A stretch of DNA of 64,000 bases from Iris pallida (GCA_029216955.1 JANAVB010031417.1:15645555-15709554); one strand, 5' to 3'. Shown: positions 34,138 to 47,052, numbered from the stretch's first letter. Numbers and translations are program-made. The notes: generated by a model from the letters alone, not told the origin.

Positions 34138-35983
34138 TAATTTTGGTTGTGCTAGCTGTAAGAAAATAAACTCCAGCTCTCCTACTCAACGCATCTGCAA
34201 CGACGTTGGCCTTTCCTGGATGATACTGCAGGTTGATATCATAATCCACAAGCAGCTCTAGCCACCTCCACTGACACATGTTGAGATCCTTCTGAGTGAA
34301 TACATACTTCAGGCTCTTGTGGTCGGTGAAAATCTCTATCCTATCTCCATACTAGTAGTGTCTCCAAAGCTTAAGTGCAAACACTACCGCTGCTAGCTCC
34401 AAGTCATGGGTTGGGTAATTTCTCTCATGATCACGAAGTTGTCGTGACGCATAAGCTATTACCTTCCCATGCTGCATCAAAACACATTCCAAACCTCTGC
34501 CCGAAGCATCATAATACACTGAAAATCCTCCGATCCCATCGGAGAGCGTGAGAATAGGAGCCGTCATCAAGCCTCACTTCAACTTTTCAAAGGATTCCTG
34601 ACATTCTGTTGTCCAAGCAAACTGCACATCATTGCGGGTCAACTGCGTCATAGGCGCTGAAATCCGAATAAAGTCCGAAACGAATCGCCGGTAGTAGTCG
34701 ACCAATCCAAGGAAGCTACGAACTTCTGTAACTGTGCTGGGTACTGGCCATGTCTCAATGGCCACGATCTTTTAGGGATCTACTTCTACTCCTCATCTGG
34801 TGATGATATGACCCAAGTACGAAATGTGATCGAGCCAGAACTCGTATTTACTGAACTTGGCATACAACTGGTGCTCTCTGAGAATCTGAAGAACTACACG
34901 AAGATGCTGCTCATGCACCACCTCACTTTTACTGTAGACCAAGATGTCGTCTAGGAATACAATCATGAACTGATCCAAATAAGGCATGAAGATGTGATTC
35001 ATGAGGTCCATGAATACAGCCGGTACATTGGTTGCTCCAAATGGCATAACAAGGAACTCCCAATGCCCATATCTAGATCTGAATGCCGTCTTCGGGATGT
35101 CCCGCTCTCTGACTCTAATCTGATGGTATCCTGACCGTAAGTCAATCTTCGAAAATACGGACGCCCCTTTGAGTTGATCAAACAAGTCATTTATCCTTGG
35201 GAGGGGGTATCTGTTCTTGATTGTCACTGAATTCAAGGTACGATAGTCTACACATAACCTGGACGTACCATTCTTCTTTTTCACAAGAAGCATCGGGGCT
35301 CCCCAAGGCGATCCACTAGCACGAATGAATCTCTTGGTTCTAAGTTCTTTAATCATCTTGTACAATATCTCTAACTCTGATGGAGCCATCCTGTAGACTC
35401 TCTCCGAAACTGGGGCTGTCCCTGGGATCAAGTCTACAGTGAACTCGATCTCTCACTCTGGCGGCATCCCTGGAAGTTCTTCTGAAAAAACATCTGGAAA
35501 CTCCTCGACTATCCGAGGTAACTGCACTGCTGCAACTGCCATTCGCAATACTGGAGGAGAAGGTTCAACTTCGCCTCGGGAAAAAGAAAACTCTGGCTCG
35601 CCTGGAATGCTAAAAACAACCCTGTCAATATGGCAGTCTATCCTAGCATACTAGTCTCTCAACCAATCCATCCCTAAGACCACATCATAATCGACCATCG
35701 GGAACTCTATCAATCTAGCGAAGAATTCTCTACCGCTAACTACGATTCGACACGAGGAAAATACTCTATCTACTCCCACAAGTCCGTTACCAGTAAGTAT
35801 ATTGAGCCTTACTAATAATGACTCAGGCTCCAGTCCTATCTGTGTCGCGAATCGTACAGACATAAATGAATGCGATGCACCAGAATCAAATAACGCTGAT
35901 GCTGGAAAGGAGTTGACGAGAAAAGTACCTGCCACTACCTCACCTGGTGCCAATCCTTCTTCTCCCATGGTCAAAGCCAGCAC
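34138..35983 (-). pseudogene. Protease, RT and RNase H part of pol (minus-strand gypsy)
   Basis: Protease (35983-35651) has ALFDSGASHSF and DVVLGMDWL. RT (about 35431-34793) has [21 protein letters not shown] and [11 protein letters not shown]. RNase H follows with [21 protein letters not shown] and a [12 protein letters not shown] motif. One frame is maintained, but stops interrupt it near 35652, 35451, 34790, 34772, 34571 and 34349. Several are single transitions from expected Arg or Trp codons. RT makes element cDNA in cytoplasmic particles and RNase H removes the RNA. This copy cannot. Confidence 0.87.
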
Positions 35984-36134
35984 TTGACCATGTCCTCTAG
36001 GTGCGGGTCCCCTCTGCTGAAAATCTCTCTGGCGATTCTGGGTTTGAGCTTGGGCTTGGGCATACTGCTGCGGTCTCTGCTACTAGAATGCCTGGACCTG
36101 AGGCAGCAAGGGCCTCGGAAATGGGTACTACTGC
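35984..36134 (-). pseudogene. C-terminal tail of gag (minus-strand gypsy)
   Basis: A glutamine-, proline- and arginine-rich linker leads into protease in the same frame. The zinc knuckle and Gag core are cut off by the insertion at 36135. One or two stops occur. Confidence 0.5.
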
Positions 36135-36952
36135 TGTAGTGCCCCGTCCCGCTCAGTCAATCAGAGGAATCGAAACGCCAACGGCGTTCGGACTTAGCCT
36201 TACAACGGCTTGCTCGGAGACATCGCTCAGGTGGGGTAGTTTCGGTGAACTTGCCTCATCTTTGCCTTAACATAATAAATCGTGTGTTTTCAACTTGCAC
36301 AAGTAGGCTTAATAATAAAAGAGATGAATCCACATAGCTAAAGGGAGTAATCCCGACGGATCGAATTGAGTTAGAATATGGAAAGGTCCAACGCTCGGCT
36401 TAGAGTTGGTGCACGATATGCTTTGAAAATGACACTCGGTCCTTCGTCCCGTGGCTTGGGAGAAGGAAAGTTGGTCTTCGACACAAAACTATGAACTTGC
36501 CTAAGTCATAGGCGTCGCCCGCATAAACGCTTGATTAAGCGTGCACGATTCTACTGCGCAAGGCTTGGCATAGCCTTTGCTCGTCCCTCGGGTTAAGTTG
36601 TAGGCTTGAGTATGTTAGACAAAGTTATGCCGGTCGACCTAAGTCATTCCAAGTGTTGTCCCGCTCATTCTGCGGTTGTTAAGTTAAATAGTTCTACGAT
36701 CCCAAGGCCCGTCATATGAGTATGACTTGGGCGATAGCGCTGCGTAGAACACAAGTCGGTTTAAGGCATGAGCTACGGTTGGTTCAGTAGAAAGTTAGCC
36801 ACGGTCTGTCAATACTTAAGGAAACACGTCATGTTCAAGTTAAGTGGGAAGGCTATGCAGTAGCCGTTCCCGGAGTTCAAAGAATATTAAGTCTAAGCGA
36901 TGGTTAGTCGCTGAGAGGAAATATGTCGGGACTGTGGTTCAGTCGCCGAGGC
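36135..36952 (+). repeat. 5' LTR, first part
   Basis: It matches 62111-62930 nearly base for base, beginning TGTAGTGCCCCGTCCC. It stops at GAGGC (36948-36952), the target duplicated by the Tat insertion. No genes. Confidence 0.9.
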
Positions 36953-36989
36953 TGTAGAAGCATGAAAAAGAGAAGAAAAATGATCCATG

Positions 36990-37555
36990 CGGCCAAGGAG
37001 CCACATGCGGCTCAAAGAGTCCCATGCGGCTCAATCACAGAGTGGACTCCATGCGGCCAGTAGAGGAAAGCCACGTGCCTTTTTAGAACGGCTGTACCCA
37101 GCGTCATTCAAACGCAATTAATGCTCTGACGGCTGACAATTAATGCTCTGATGGCTGACAGCTGACAGCTGACAGCCCTGACGAAAAGTAGTCATGATGA
37201 CTGACACAAGAGCAACATCTTCCTAGGGAACTGAAGAAAATCTTTACAACTTTGAGGCTAGTTTATGCGGCCAGTCTAGACGAGTTCATGCGGCCTGTGC
37301 AGAGAAACCTATGCGGTTCGATCATGAAGGTCCCCCATGCGGCTCGGTCATGAAGGAAACCCATGCGGCTCGGCCATGAAGACTCTCATATAGCTCGGCC
37401 ATGAAGACCCCCATACGGCTCGGTCATGAACATATTCATATGGCTCGGTCATGATGACCTTCATACGGTTCGAGTATAGAGACTATTCATGCGGCTCGGT
37501 CATGACGACCTTCATGCGGCCCAAATATGAACGCTCCTAATACGGCTCAACCATG
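36990..37555 (+). repeat. CATGCGG motif array in Tat 5' LTR
   Basis: About ten exact CATGCGG motifs plus TATGCGG and CATACGG variants. The later part is a degenerate 24-bp tandem unit, CATGCGGCTCGGTCATGA plus spacer. Heptamers are reverse complements of those in solo LTR A. Confidence 0.85.
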
Positions 37556-37849
37556 ATGACAGAACACGTGTCCTAAAGATAATCAAATTTTGGGTCAGAT
37601 CCCAATAATTTGGGACACGTGGCAAAAGAATGAATTAAATTGATTCATTCAGATTTGCGGATATCAGCAAATCATCATTTTGGGGATTTATTGCAATCAA
37701 CATTAATGACTGACATGATTTGGCATAATCCTCATTAATGGTCCAGATCCTTCACGCTCAAGATTAATAGCCCAGATTAATCACTTATCAGGCCACCGCC
37801 ACTTGGAGAATGGGCAATCATTGCAAACCATAATGATGCTCCCCACTAT

Positions 37850-37857
37850 TATAAATA
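37850..37857 (+). promoter_or_regulatory. TATA box of the Tat 5' LTR
   Basis: TATAAATA in the context CCACTATTATAAATAGC, about 410 bp before the LTR end. It is conserved at 57471-57478 in the 3' LTR and followed by a purine-rich leader. Confidence 0.7.
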
Positions 37858-38271
37858 GCATGGTGTCATTCCCTTGCAAAAGAGACAGACAGAGAGAGAG
37901 ATACGCACATACAGAGAGACACTCTCCCAATAATCAGAGAGAAAAATCCACAGAGATAAATCCAGAGAGAAAGAGAAGCCAGAAGAGCAATACGAGAAGA
38001 GCAAGAAGAGCATTTCTTCATCAACGCCAACCATCTCGTCATAGGAGCCAAGGCTGCATACCGATCGTCCAAGGAGTAAGGCAGGGCTGCCGTCGCCTTC
38101 CCGAGCCTCTATCGTCACCCCCAGAATCAAAAATAAACAATTGTACTTAGATTGCTGTACCTAGGTTTTCGTCCCTAGGCTCTCTTTGTACAAGCGAGTT
38201 TGTAACGTGAAGTAAAAGTCCAATCCTCCCATAAAGCTGTTCTGCCCTTTTATATTTCATGGCAAACATGA

Positions 38272-38289
38272 TGGCGACTCTGCTGGGGA
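38272..38289 (+). other. Primer-binding site of the Tat element
   Basis: TGGCGACTCTGCTGGGGA begins 3 nt after the LTR. From memory this form is the Arg-tRNA-type primer site of Ogre/Tat elements; a tRNA comparison would confirm it. Confidence 0.75.
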
Positions 38290-38360
38290 CAAACTTCTCC
38301 ACGGCTGAGGAGTTGGTGACGTAATCGGATGCAGCCAAGCTTGGCTCCACGCAACAGAAG

Positions 38361-41300
38361 ATGGTCGCCCGGTTCGACCAACAGGCGTTCGAAGAAATGC
38401 TCTCCGACAAGAGCGTTGGCCCGGTCCAGAAGCGAGCCCGCACAAAGAAGGCCCGCAAGGAGTGGAGACCACGATCCTTCGTTCCTACTGAAGCTCTTGC
38501 AGAGATACCCTCTGTTGCTCAAGACGGCGGAGAAGACTCTCCCGCGGCCCCACTTCAGATCATAGACGACTCTGTTGTCCCCAAGTCCGGCATAAGAAAA
38601 CATTATGATGCTGGACTTGCAGGGGCAAAGAGGAACTCTATGCGATCCGAGCCGCATAAGGGTTCTAGCCGCATGGAGAAAGCCTATACGGTTACATCCG
38701 CCAGCCGCAGGAAGAAAACTCATGTGGCCACATCTGTCAGCCGCATAGCTTATGCGGCTACAGTTGCCAACCGTATGGATGAAACTTATGCGGCTACTAA
38801 AGTCAATCACTTGCAGAAAACCCATGCAGCCACAGTTGCCAACCGCATGCGGCCAGCCTGCACGGTCATGACTCCTAGTAGCACAAGAACAACTAATCCG
38901 TCAACTAAAGACAGCCGCATGCAGACAGCCTGCACGGTTTCCAATCCTAGCCGCATAGCGTCTGTTCCACGCTTCTCTCGATCAGTCTTCGACCGTCTCT
39001 CTTGCGGTCCTAATCCTGACGGTTCTCTGGATGATAGGCCAGACTCTGTGGTATCCAACTTGGACTCTTCCTACTACGCACCCGTAAGTGCTAAAAGGAC
39101 GAAGTCTAGGGCAGCGCGGGCCCACCAAGCCCAGTCAGCTGTCCCAACCTCTGACTATCGGAGCATCCCGCTGACTGTCACGCGGGCCTCTAATGGAAAG
39201 TTGTATAAGGCTGCTCTTACCATGCCCCCTGCGGCCAATGGACGGGATAGTCATCAAGCATCTCCCAGTAACGAGCGAAGGCAAGTATACGAGCTACCTT
39301 CGAATCAGGGAGCAGGCGGGAGGCCTACACACTCGCGTGCCCGGAATTCCCAAGCCAGCAAAGCAAGTGACTTGCGTGAGACCATCCTCCACAAACGCAA
39401 GGAAAGAGAAGATGCATCGGGGTGCAAAGAGTCCTCCCACGGATGTCATTGCACCCAAGTCATCGTCAACTGCTGCTGTAAAAGCACGACGATGCAAGAA
39501 GACGGGCAGTCTGTCTTTCAAAGACTGCAACATCCATCTTCAGAAGACGAGGCACTACCCGTCGTCTCTTGCAACTCTGCTCGGAAAGTCCCCGCTGATG
39601 GAAGGGGGAAGAAGACGAATGTTCCCAGTCCGAAGATCTCAACCACTGCGACTAAAAAATTGTCGTCTAAGCGGGTGCCCACCACCGGAGTTTTCCAAGG
39701 TACTCGCTTTAAGACGAAATCTGCTACAGTGGGAGACTCGTCGTCCATAACGCAGGGGGTTGCTGGGGCTGGGAGTAGCACCCCTCCGAGCCTCCACAGC
39801 TATCCGATGTTCCAAGAAGACGAGCCAGGGGAGACAACTCTCCCATCAGATACAGCAAACCTCGACGTCCCCGACGACATCCACAAATCCCAAGACGAGG
39901 CGAACTCGGAGGCTGGGGGTACTGTTCCTTCCGAGTCTGAATCAGAAGGAAACATACCCACATACCCCGATGACTTCTCACTACAGGGGTACGATTCGGA
40001 GGGTGCTTCCTCCACCGCTCCGTCTATCTCTCCTCATGAGAAGACGGTATTCATGACAGACAGCAACCAAGGTGGTTCCAGTGATCGCCAGCGCATCGAC
40101 AGTCTCGAAGCCATATTACTTGCTTTGGTCAAGTCTGTAGACGAGATCAAAGCGGCCCTTCCAACTCTGCAAGGAGGGACGCCTGGCGAAACAAGCACGG
40201 GTCCCGCGGTCAATGCGGACTCGAATTCGGCGGCGTCAAAACCGGGCAATAATCCCCCGGAAACAACGGCCCCCACCGCCGTGGACGAAGCACGCGAAGC
40301 GAGAAGAGAGGTCCAGGAGCTCCGAGCCATGTTCCACGCTCGAGAAAACTCACAAGACCTCAGAATACGACAACCATACCCTGCTGCATGGAGGGATGTT
40401 CCATTCCCACCAAGATATAAGCCGTTCAATATCAATCCTTATGATGGCCAGACCTCGGCAAGTCGATACATCACTTACTTCGAGGTCACCACCGACCATC
40501 TGCCCCATGACGATTCCATTCTCACACGATTATTCATCGGAGCATTGGAAGGAGTCGCCTTCGACTGGTATCGCAATCTGCCGGACAACTGCATCCACTC
40601 CTTCGTCGGCTTCAAACGCATGTTCTTGGAGAGATTCTACAAAGTAGGACAGGACATCACCATGTCCACCCTCATGGACGTCGTCTAAGGGGAGAAAGAG
40701 CTCACAAGGAACTACATCGAACGGTTCCGCCAAACCGCCATGAACCTGCCTTCTGGAAATCCAGATTCCTCCTTGATTGAAATTTGCCAAAAGAGACTCC
40801 TACCAACCATCAGTCTCTGGATGGGCGAAAGTCAATTCAAGGACTGGAAGACGTTCATCATCAGTGCCACAAGCGCCGAAGAACGATTGAAGAAGGCTCG
40901 CCAGCTGGGATTGCACATCTCGGACGGAGAGAACAAGGGCAAGCGTCCCAATAATGACAATAGGGGTAGCCCCTCCAACAATCGGGACAGTAAGGGAAAG
41001 CAGGCTATGGTGGCCGAAACAGCACAAAAACCTGAGCCAAAGCCAGCAGACAAACAATGGCCGCAAATTACTTACTCCTTCGAAGACGATCACGTCAAGC
41101 CCATCTTGGACATGCTCATACAAGGGGACAGAATTCAGTTTTCTCCACCTAGACGGGAACCGCGGCCGGCAGAGATGGAGAACCCAAAGTACTGCCATTA
41201 TCATCGCTATGTCCATCATGCTACACACGACTGCTACCAGCTGAAACGGTACATCCAAAACCTCATCGATTCGAACGCTCTGGCTATCGATTTCGAAGAG

Positions 41301-41621
41301 GTAACCGTAGCAGCCAATATGGTGTCAGTACAATTCGGCAGCTTCCCTCCAACGGAAACTCAAGACGGGGTGGTCCCCATCCCTCTGGCGACAATAGAGA
41401 TTACCAATCTTCCACCTCCCCGAGATCAGGCTGCTGGTCTAGTACCCCTCACTACATCACGAGGGGAGGTCATGTGGATCCATCCAGACTTGGTGTCAAA
41501 AGTGACTCGGCCCACACCATCTTCCACCTACAAGAAGAAAAGTGGAAAAGTCAGGACCTGCCACACAATCTCGACAAACATCGAGGAAGCTACAGCCGTC
41601 GTCACGCGGTCTGGAACGTAA
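38361..41621 (+). pseudogene. Gag polyprotein of the Tat element
   Basis: One frame runs from ATG 38361 to 41621, with a TAA at 40686-40688 that breaks it. About 650 residues precede the Gag core. They are rich in Ser, Thr and Pro, and part (38640-38970) is made from CATGCGG/CCGCATG motifs translated as repeats of SRM and YAAT. The Gag core (about 40370-40870) contains YDGQTSASRYITYFE, DWYRNLPDN and FVGFKRMFLERFYKV. A CHYH-X-H-X-C knuckle near 41190-41235 is the Tat-type nucleic-acid-binding motif. Gag would assemble particles. The TAA replaces what is probably a Gln codon, since similarity continues directly after it. Confidence 0.85.
38640..38970 (+). repeat. CATGCGG/CCGCATG motifs inside Tat gag
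   Basis: Both orientations of the heptamer occur with variants (TATGCGG, CCGCATA, CCGTATG). They are spaced 20-40 bp apart within the gag reading frame. Confidence 0.8.
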
Positions 41622-43867
41622 TCCCAACCTGTGGTTGACAATCCAGCTGAAAATCATCAACCCACTACAACTGATGCTCCGGGACCAGCTCAGCCTTCGA
41701 CGACCGACAAGCCTAGGCCGAGGGAGACTCGCTTCGACAAATCCCTCCGAAAAGAGGCAGCCCAAGGGCTAGAGAGGCCCTACAACTTTGACATCTTAGC
41801 GCAATTGGCTAACACACCGGCCAAGTTGTCACTGTACGAATGCCTAAGGCTCTCCAAGGACGTTCGTATTGCATTGAGCGAAGCACTCCAAAACGCCGAT
41901 GCCTATCTGGCTCAATCCAACCTCACCGGGAAGGACTCACCTGTGGATCTCCAGGATAGCGCCTGTACGGGAGCAATGCCCAACATCGTCTTCACTCCGC
42001 AGGACATGCTCATCAAAACTAATTTGCACGATCGCCTATTATACTACACTGAATACATCGACGACGTAAAGGTGGATCGGATGCACATTGATCCTGGCTC
42101 TTCCATAAGCATTATCTCGAAGGGTCTGCTACATCATCTCCGCATCCCAATGCATCGTCTGACGCCTACAAACACCGCCATCAGCGGGTTCAATTCGGGC
42201 ATGAGCTACCCTATTGGGAAGATTCGTCTGAAGTGTCAAATTGGCGACCTCCAATCCGAAGTCACCTGCTATGTCATCGATGCAGACACTTCTTACAACA
42301 TCCTCTTGGGGCGCCTGTGGATACACGATTATATGATCGTGCCTTCTACGCTACACCAGTGCTTCAAATATGTCGACAAATACGGCTTCGTGAGGACGAA
42401 ATTTGCTGATATCGATCCCTTCAAAGGGGTCGAATCTTACTACTCAGACTCCTACCTATACGAAAAATCGAAGAAGCATCTTGGTGAAGGAGATGTACAA
42501 GCTAGTACCGAGACAGCCACAGGATCAGAAGAGCCTCTGACGATCCACCTCCAAGCTCGTAAACCGGGCAGGTCTGCACCCCTTACCGCCACTCTGCGTA
42601 AGGACGCAATCAGCTTCTCGGCACAAGAAGAGCAGATGACAATCCGGCTGCCAAGGTCTGGCCAAGTGCCAAGATCCACAACGGGGCCACTAACAATCAG
42701 ACTGCCGAGAGTCAGTCAGTCCCAAACGGAGAAGCTCAATCCCTCCGACAAGCCACTGACGATACGCCTTCCCAAGAAGGGTCGTCACCCCGATGCGAGG
42801 TCCGACACTTCTAGCGAACCAGCCACTCCTCGCCCCACATCGAGTACCAAACTGGGGTTGCTAGTCTGCCAACAACTCCACGCTCAACTCCATCAACTGA
42901 ACCGCTGACGATCAAGCTTCCCAGGACGTCCTCTCAGTCTTCATTCACACAGGGGGTAGCCGAAGGGGAACCGGAGTTAGCCAAGTATATGGCCGCCCAC
43001 ACTGATGTTCCCTCCGCAGATGACGTAATACCCCTAGGAAAGATACCTTACTTCATCAATAAAGGGCTATATTTGAACTACCTCGAGCTTAATAAGCTTT
43101 GTACAATGTACGCTATGGAACACGGTATAGGCACTCACCTACACACACAGGTGACAAATGTCTACACCACAATCCAGTTTACTCCAGCAGAAGATGCTTT
43201 CCGAATAATCGAGGGAGGGGACCATCCAATCATCTTCGGCCGGAAGGACGATACGCATCCCTTCACCATAGAAGAAGTCGACCTTGGATCGGATGCCGAG
43301 AGACTACCTCTGTATCTTTATAGCTCCCAATCTAAATATCTTATACAGAAACAGGGGTATAATCTGGAAACGACACAGAGTTTGAATTACGGTAGTGGAC
43401 GACGATTACCTTTGAAGCCCCCGGTCCCGGCTGGCAAACCACGGGACTACTATAGCAAGACTCGATGTAGATTAGGGTATGTGACACCCACGATGACCCC
43501 TGAAAGTTCAGATAAAGAATGTGACTGGCATTCACATTCGACCGGGTCACCAACTTCTGACTCGGATACCAGCATCAGAGACGTATTCAGACAAGTCCTG
43601 TCAGTCAACATGGCATTCGCCGACGCTTATGAAGAAGATGAAGACATTTCGAAAATCCTCAAGCTAGAGCCGTGGGCACAACAGCTAGATGAACAATGGG
43701 AGAAGCATTTCGAGCAAAGAGAACCTCCCACTGAAGACGAGGTCATACAAGTTAATCTTGGTGATGAAGCCTCCCCGAAACCAATCTTTATCAGCCAGAG
43801 TCTGACAGATGAAGAGCGAGAGTCGCTACCCCAACTCGTCAAAGAGTATATCGATGTGTTCGCCTAG
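41622..43867 (+). pseudogene. Tat pol, protease and linker region
   Basis: After the TAA at 41619-41621, protease lies at about 42030-42350. It has IDPGSSISII as its active-site segment (Tat elements commonly have D-x-G-S-S) and YNILLGRLW. A linker of about 140 residues repeats PLTIRLP four or five times. A frameshift near 42845-42865 moves the reading to the frame used by 42989-43867. That part, with YNLETTQSLNYG, is of unknown function. A stop at 43865-43867, where Trp is likely original, ends this segment. The protease would mature the polyprotein. Confidence 0.75.
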
Positions 43868-45190
43868 AACTATGAAGATATGCCAGGATTGGACCCCGAG
43901 ATCGCACTCCACTAACTCAATATTCGTCCGGATGTAAAACCTGTCAAGCAGCAGCAGCGACGGTTTCTCCCCGATGTCATGAATGCTATTAAAGCCGAGG
44001 TCAACAAACTGATAGCCAGCGGCTTCATTCACGAAGAGCAGCATCCAGACTGGGTAGCCAACATCGTACCAGTTCTCAAGAAGAATGGAAAGATCCGAAA
44101 ATGCATTGACTTCTGGAATCTGAATGAGGCATGCCCTAAAGATGAATTCCCTCTCCCTATCACAGATATTATGATCGACAACACCTGCGGCTTCGAACGT
44201 ATGTCCTTCATGGATGGCTTCTCAGGATACAACCAGATCAAGATATTCCCTGACGACAAGAAGCACACATCATTCCGAACACCGATTGCTACATATTGTT
44301 ACACCGTTATGCCTTTCGGTTTAAGGAATGCTGGCGCCACTTACCAGAGAGCTATGAGCGTCATCTTTAGAGACCATTTGCGCAAGACAGTGGAGTGCTA
44401 CGTCGACGACATCGCCGTCAAAAGCCGTTCGAAGAAAGATTATCTACAAGATCTTAGGACAGTGTTTGACCTAATGCGAGTACACAACTTAAAGATGAAC
44501 CCTACGAAATCATTCTTGGGTGTCTCCAGCGGGAAATTCCTGGGTTTCGTTATCACTTCTCAGGGCATTCACATCGACCCCGAGAAAACAAAGGCAATCA
44601 TGGAGATGGGTCCCCCGAAAAATCTCCGCGAACTCCGAGGCCTCCAAGGCAGGCTAGCTTACATCAGGAGATTCATCTCTAATCTCTCTGGACGATGTCA
44701 ACCATTCACCCATCTCATAAAGAAGGAAGTCTCTTTCGTATGGGATGAGGAATGCCAGCGCGCTTTCGACAGCATCAAAAAATATTTGTCGAACCCTCCG
44801 GTCCTGGTAGCTCCTGTTGCCGGAAAGCCATTCCTGCTCTATGTGCGAGCGATAGAACATTCTTTTGGTGCTCTGTTGGCACAGAACAATGATGCGGGCC
44901 ACGAACAAGCTATATACTACCTCAGTCGAAAGATGATTGGGCCAGAATACCGGTACACGGCCGTAGAGAAGGAATGCCTTGCTCTCGTGTTCGCCATCCA
45001 GAAGATGCGACACTACGTCACGGGACAAATCATCCACGTGATATCGCGGATCAACCCCCTCAGGGTCCTCATGACCAAACCTGGGGCACTCAGCTCTCGC
45101 CTCGCTACCTGGGCGATATTGCTATCACCATATCACATGATCTTCGTCCCACAAAAGGCGGTCAAAGGTCAAGCCCTGGCAGACTTTTGG
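43868..45190 (+). pseudogene. Tat reverse transcriptase and RNase H
   Basis: It continues the frame of the previous segment after the stop at 43867. A second stop is at about 43915. RT motifs in order are GFIHEEQHPDWVANIVPVLK, MSFMDGFSGYNQI, MPFGLRNAGATYQRAM and the catalytic CYVDDIAVKS (about 44395). RNase H follows with YYLSRKMIGPEYRYTAVEKE and ALVFAIQKMRHY. It ends at GQALADF near 45185, where one missing T in a T-run shifts the frame; restoring it would link directly to the next segment. Apart from these breaks the domain is well preserved. It copies element RNA into DNA. Confidence 0.88.
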
Positions 45191-47052
45191 CAGCCCACCC
45201 GGGCTCGGAGTCGTCCAGAATATATGAAGAAGTCCCAGATGAGGTCGCCGACTCGCATGCAACCTCTCACGATGATATATGGCGAATGTTCTTCGACGGC
45301 GCTTCGAGAACTGGACCTAAGGGCAATATCGTTGTCGGAGTTGGAGTGGTACTGGTTTTCCCTACCGGATTGGTGATCAACCGCGCTTACTCCCTCACAG
45401 AACCCTGCTCTAATAATTTGGCCGAGTACAACGCTCTGGTCATTGGCCTCCAACTTACAAGAGAGCTGGGGGTAGAATATCTTGAAGCATACGGCGATTC
45501 TCAGTTAATCGTCAATCAAATCCGGGGCTCATACGAAGTTCGCCACGAAGACATGATTCCCTATCACCAAATAGCAATCGACATCATCTCTTCGTTCGAG
45601 GGGTTCTTCATCGAACACGTCCCCAGACTTCGAAATATTGAAGCTGATGCCTTAGCAGGTCTGGCTGCTTCCCTAGCAGTGCCAAATCATACTCGTCAAT
45701 CGGTAGACATAGTAGGCCACGAACTGGTCTGCCCCAAGAACAACGTTCAATTCGTGGCAAGTTATTCCGCTCAGATGATTGATGATATCCCAGACTGGAG
45801 ACAGCCGTTCATTGACTTCGTCGTCTACGACATCCTGCCAGAGAATCCGAAGGAAGCTACTTCTATCAGAAGACGTTCTCTCAGATTTTTCTATGATACG
45901 GAGACGAAGATGCTGTATCGCCGATCCTATGATGGGTTACTGCTTCGGTGTCTATCAACTGTAGAAGCCAAAGAAGTCGTACGCAAGGCCCATGATGGTG
46001 TTTGTGGAGCCCATCAACCTGGCCCGAAACTGCAAGACCGTCTTCGCCGAATGGGCTATTACTGGCCCACGATGGTGGCAGACGCAATAGATTATGCACG
46101 AAAGTGCAAAGCCTGCCAAATCCACGCCGACTTCACCCACCAGCCATCTGAATTCCTACATCCGACTGTAGCCTCCTGGCCATTTGAAGCGTGGGGTATG
46201 GACATCGTCGCCCCAATTACCCCGCCTTCGTCCAGAGGACACCGATTCATACTCGCGATCATCGATTACTTTTCCAAATGGGCGGAAGCCATCCCATTGG
46301 CAGAGATGAAAACTTCAAACGTGATCAGCTTCCACAAGCATCATGTCATCTACCGCTTTGGACTGCCCCGAAGGATCATTCACGACAATGGGCCACAGTT
46401 CGCAAGCCACGCATTTTATCGATTCTGCGATAAGCACCGAATTCAGAATATTGCTTCGACACCCTACAACCCGGCAGCCAATGGGTTGGCCGAAGCATTC
46501 AACAAAACCATAATCAAGCTACTCAAAAAATTTGTGTCATCCAACAAGCGTGAATGGAACGAAAAGCTCGGCGAATGCTTATGGGCGTATCGCACCACAG
46601 TTCAAACAGCCATCGGGAATACACCATTCTCCCTGGTGTACGGGAGCGAGGCAGTTCTCCCATTAGAGACTCAGATCCCCTCACTCCGTGTCGCCCTCAC
46701 ACATCAGTTGACGACAGACGAAAACCACCATCGCCGACTACAGGAATTGGAGGCCCTAGACGAGAAACGTTTGTTAGCTCAACAGCGAATCGAACTATAT
46801 CAGGCCAGAATCTCCGGAGCTTTCAACAAGAAGGTCAAGGTCAGAACATTCCAAGTAGGCGATCTCGTTCTGGCGGTTCGGAGGCCGATGGTTATGACGC
46901 ATAAAACCATCGGTAAATTCCAACCAAAATAGGAAGGCCCGTTCATCATTGAAGTCGTATTCTCCAACGGCGCCTACCGCCTCGCAAAGCAAAATGGAGA
47001 CTTACTCATATTGCCCATCAACGACAAGTTCCTAAAGAAGTATTATGTCTGA
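45191..47052 (+). pseudogene. Tat second RNase H and integrase
   Basis: The first part (about 45290-45690) has MFFDGASRTG, CSNNLAEYNALVIGLQL and GDSQLIVNQIRGSYEV. This is the extra RNase H domain that distinguishes Tat elements. Integrase follows: a zinc-binding region ending CKACQIH, then WGMDIVAPITPP, HDNGPQFAS and NGLAEAFNKTI, supplying D, D and E. The C-terminus has WAYRTTVQTAIGNTPFSLVYG. A TAG at 46930-46932, probably a lost Trp, precedes a final segment (EGPFIIEVVFSNGAYRL) that ends in TGA at 47050-47052. Integrase inserts the cDNA; the second RNase H is thought to replace a weakened first one. Confidence 0.87.

Larger units (their letters stand above)
29527..36134 (-). mobile_element. 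Tekay/Del-like Ty3/gypsy element (3' part)
   Basis: Read on the minus strand, it runs from the end of gag through protease, RT, RNase H, integrase and chromodomain to a polypurine region and a 2.93-kb 3' LTR. Its 5' part is displaced by the element inserted at 36135, and lies outside the window. Six or more in-frame stops and one frameshift make pol inactive. Its LTR family also supplies the solo LTRs at 20718-23493 and 49100-52126. Confidence 0.9.
36953..38268 (+). repeat. 5' LTR of the Tat element
   Basis: It runs from TGTAGAAGCATG to GGCAAACA. Positions 36990-37555 are studded with CATGCGG motifs. A run of CTGACAG repeats is at 37128-37180 and a TATA box at 37850, followed by a GACAGAGAGAG stretch. 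Confidence 0.92.

Noticed and set aside
38250..38825. 191-codon open frame opposite Tat gag
   Set aside because: A shadow of the gag reading frame crossing the LTR junction and primer site; no domain seen.
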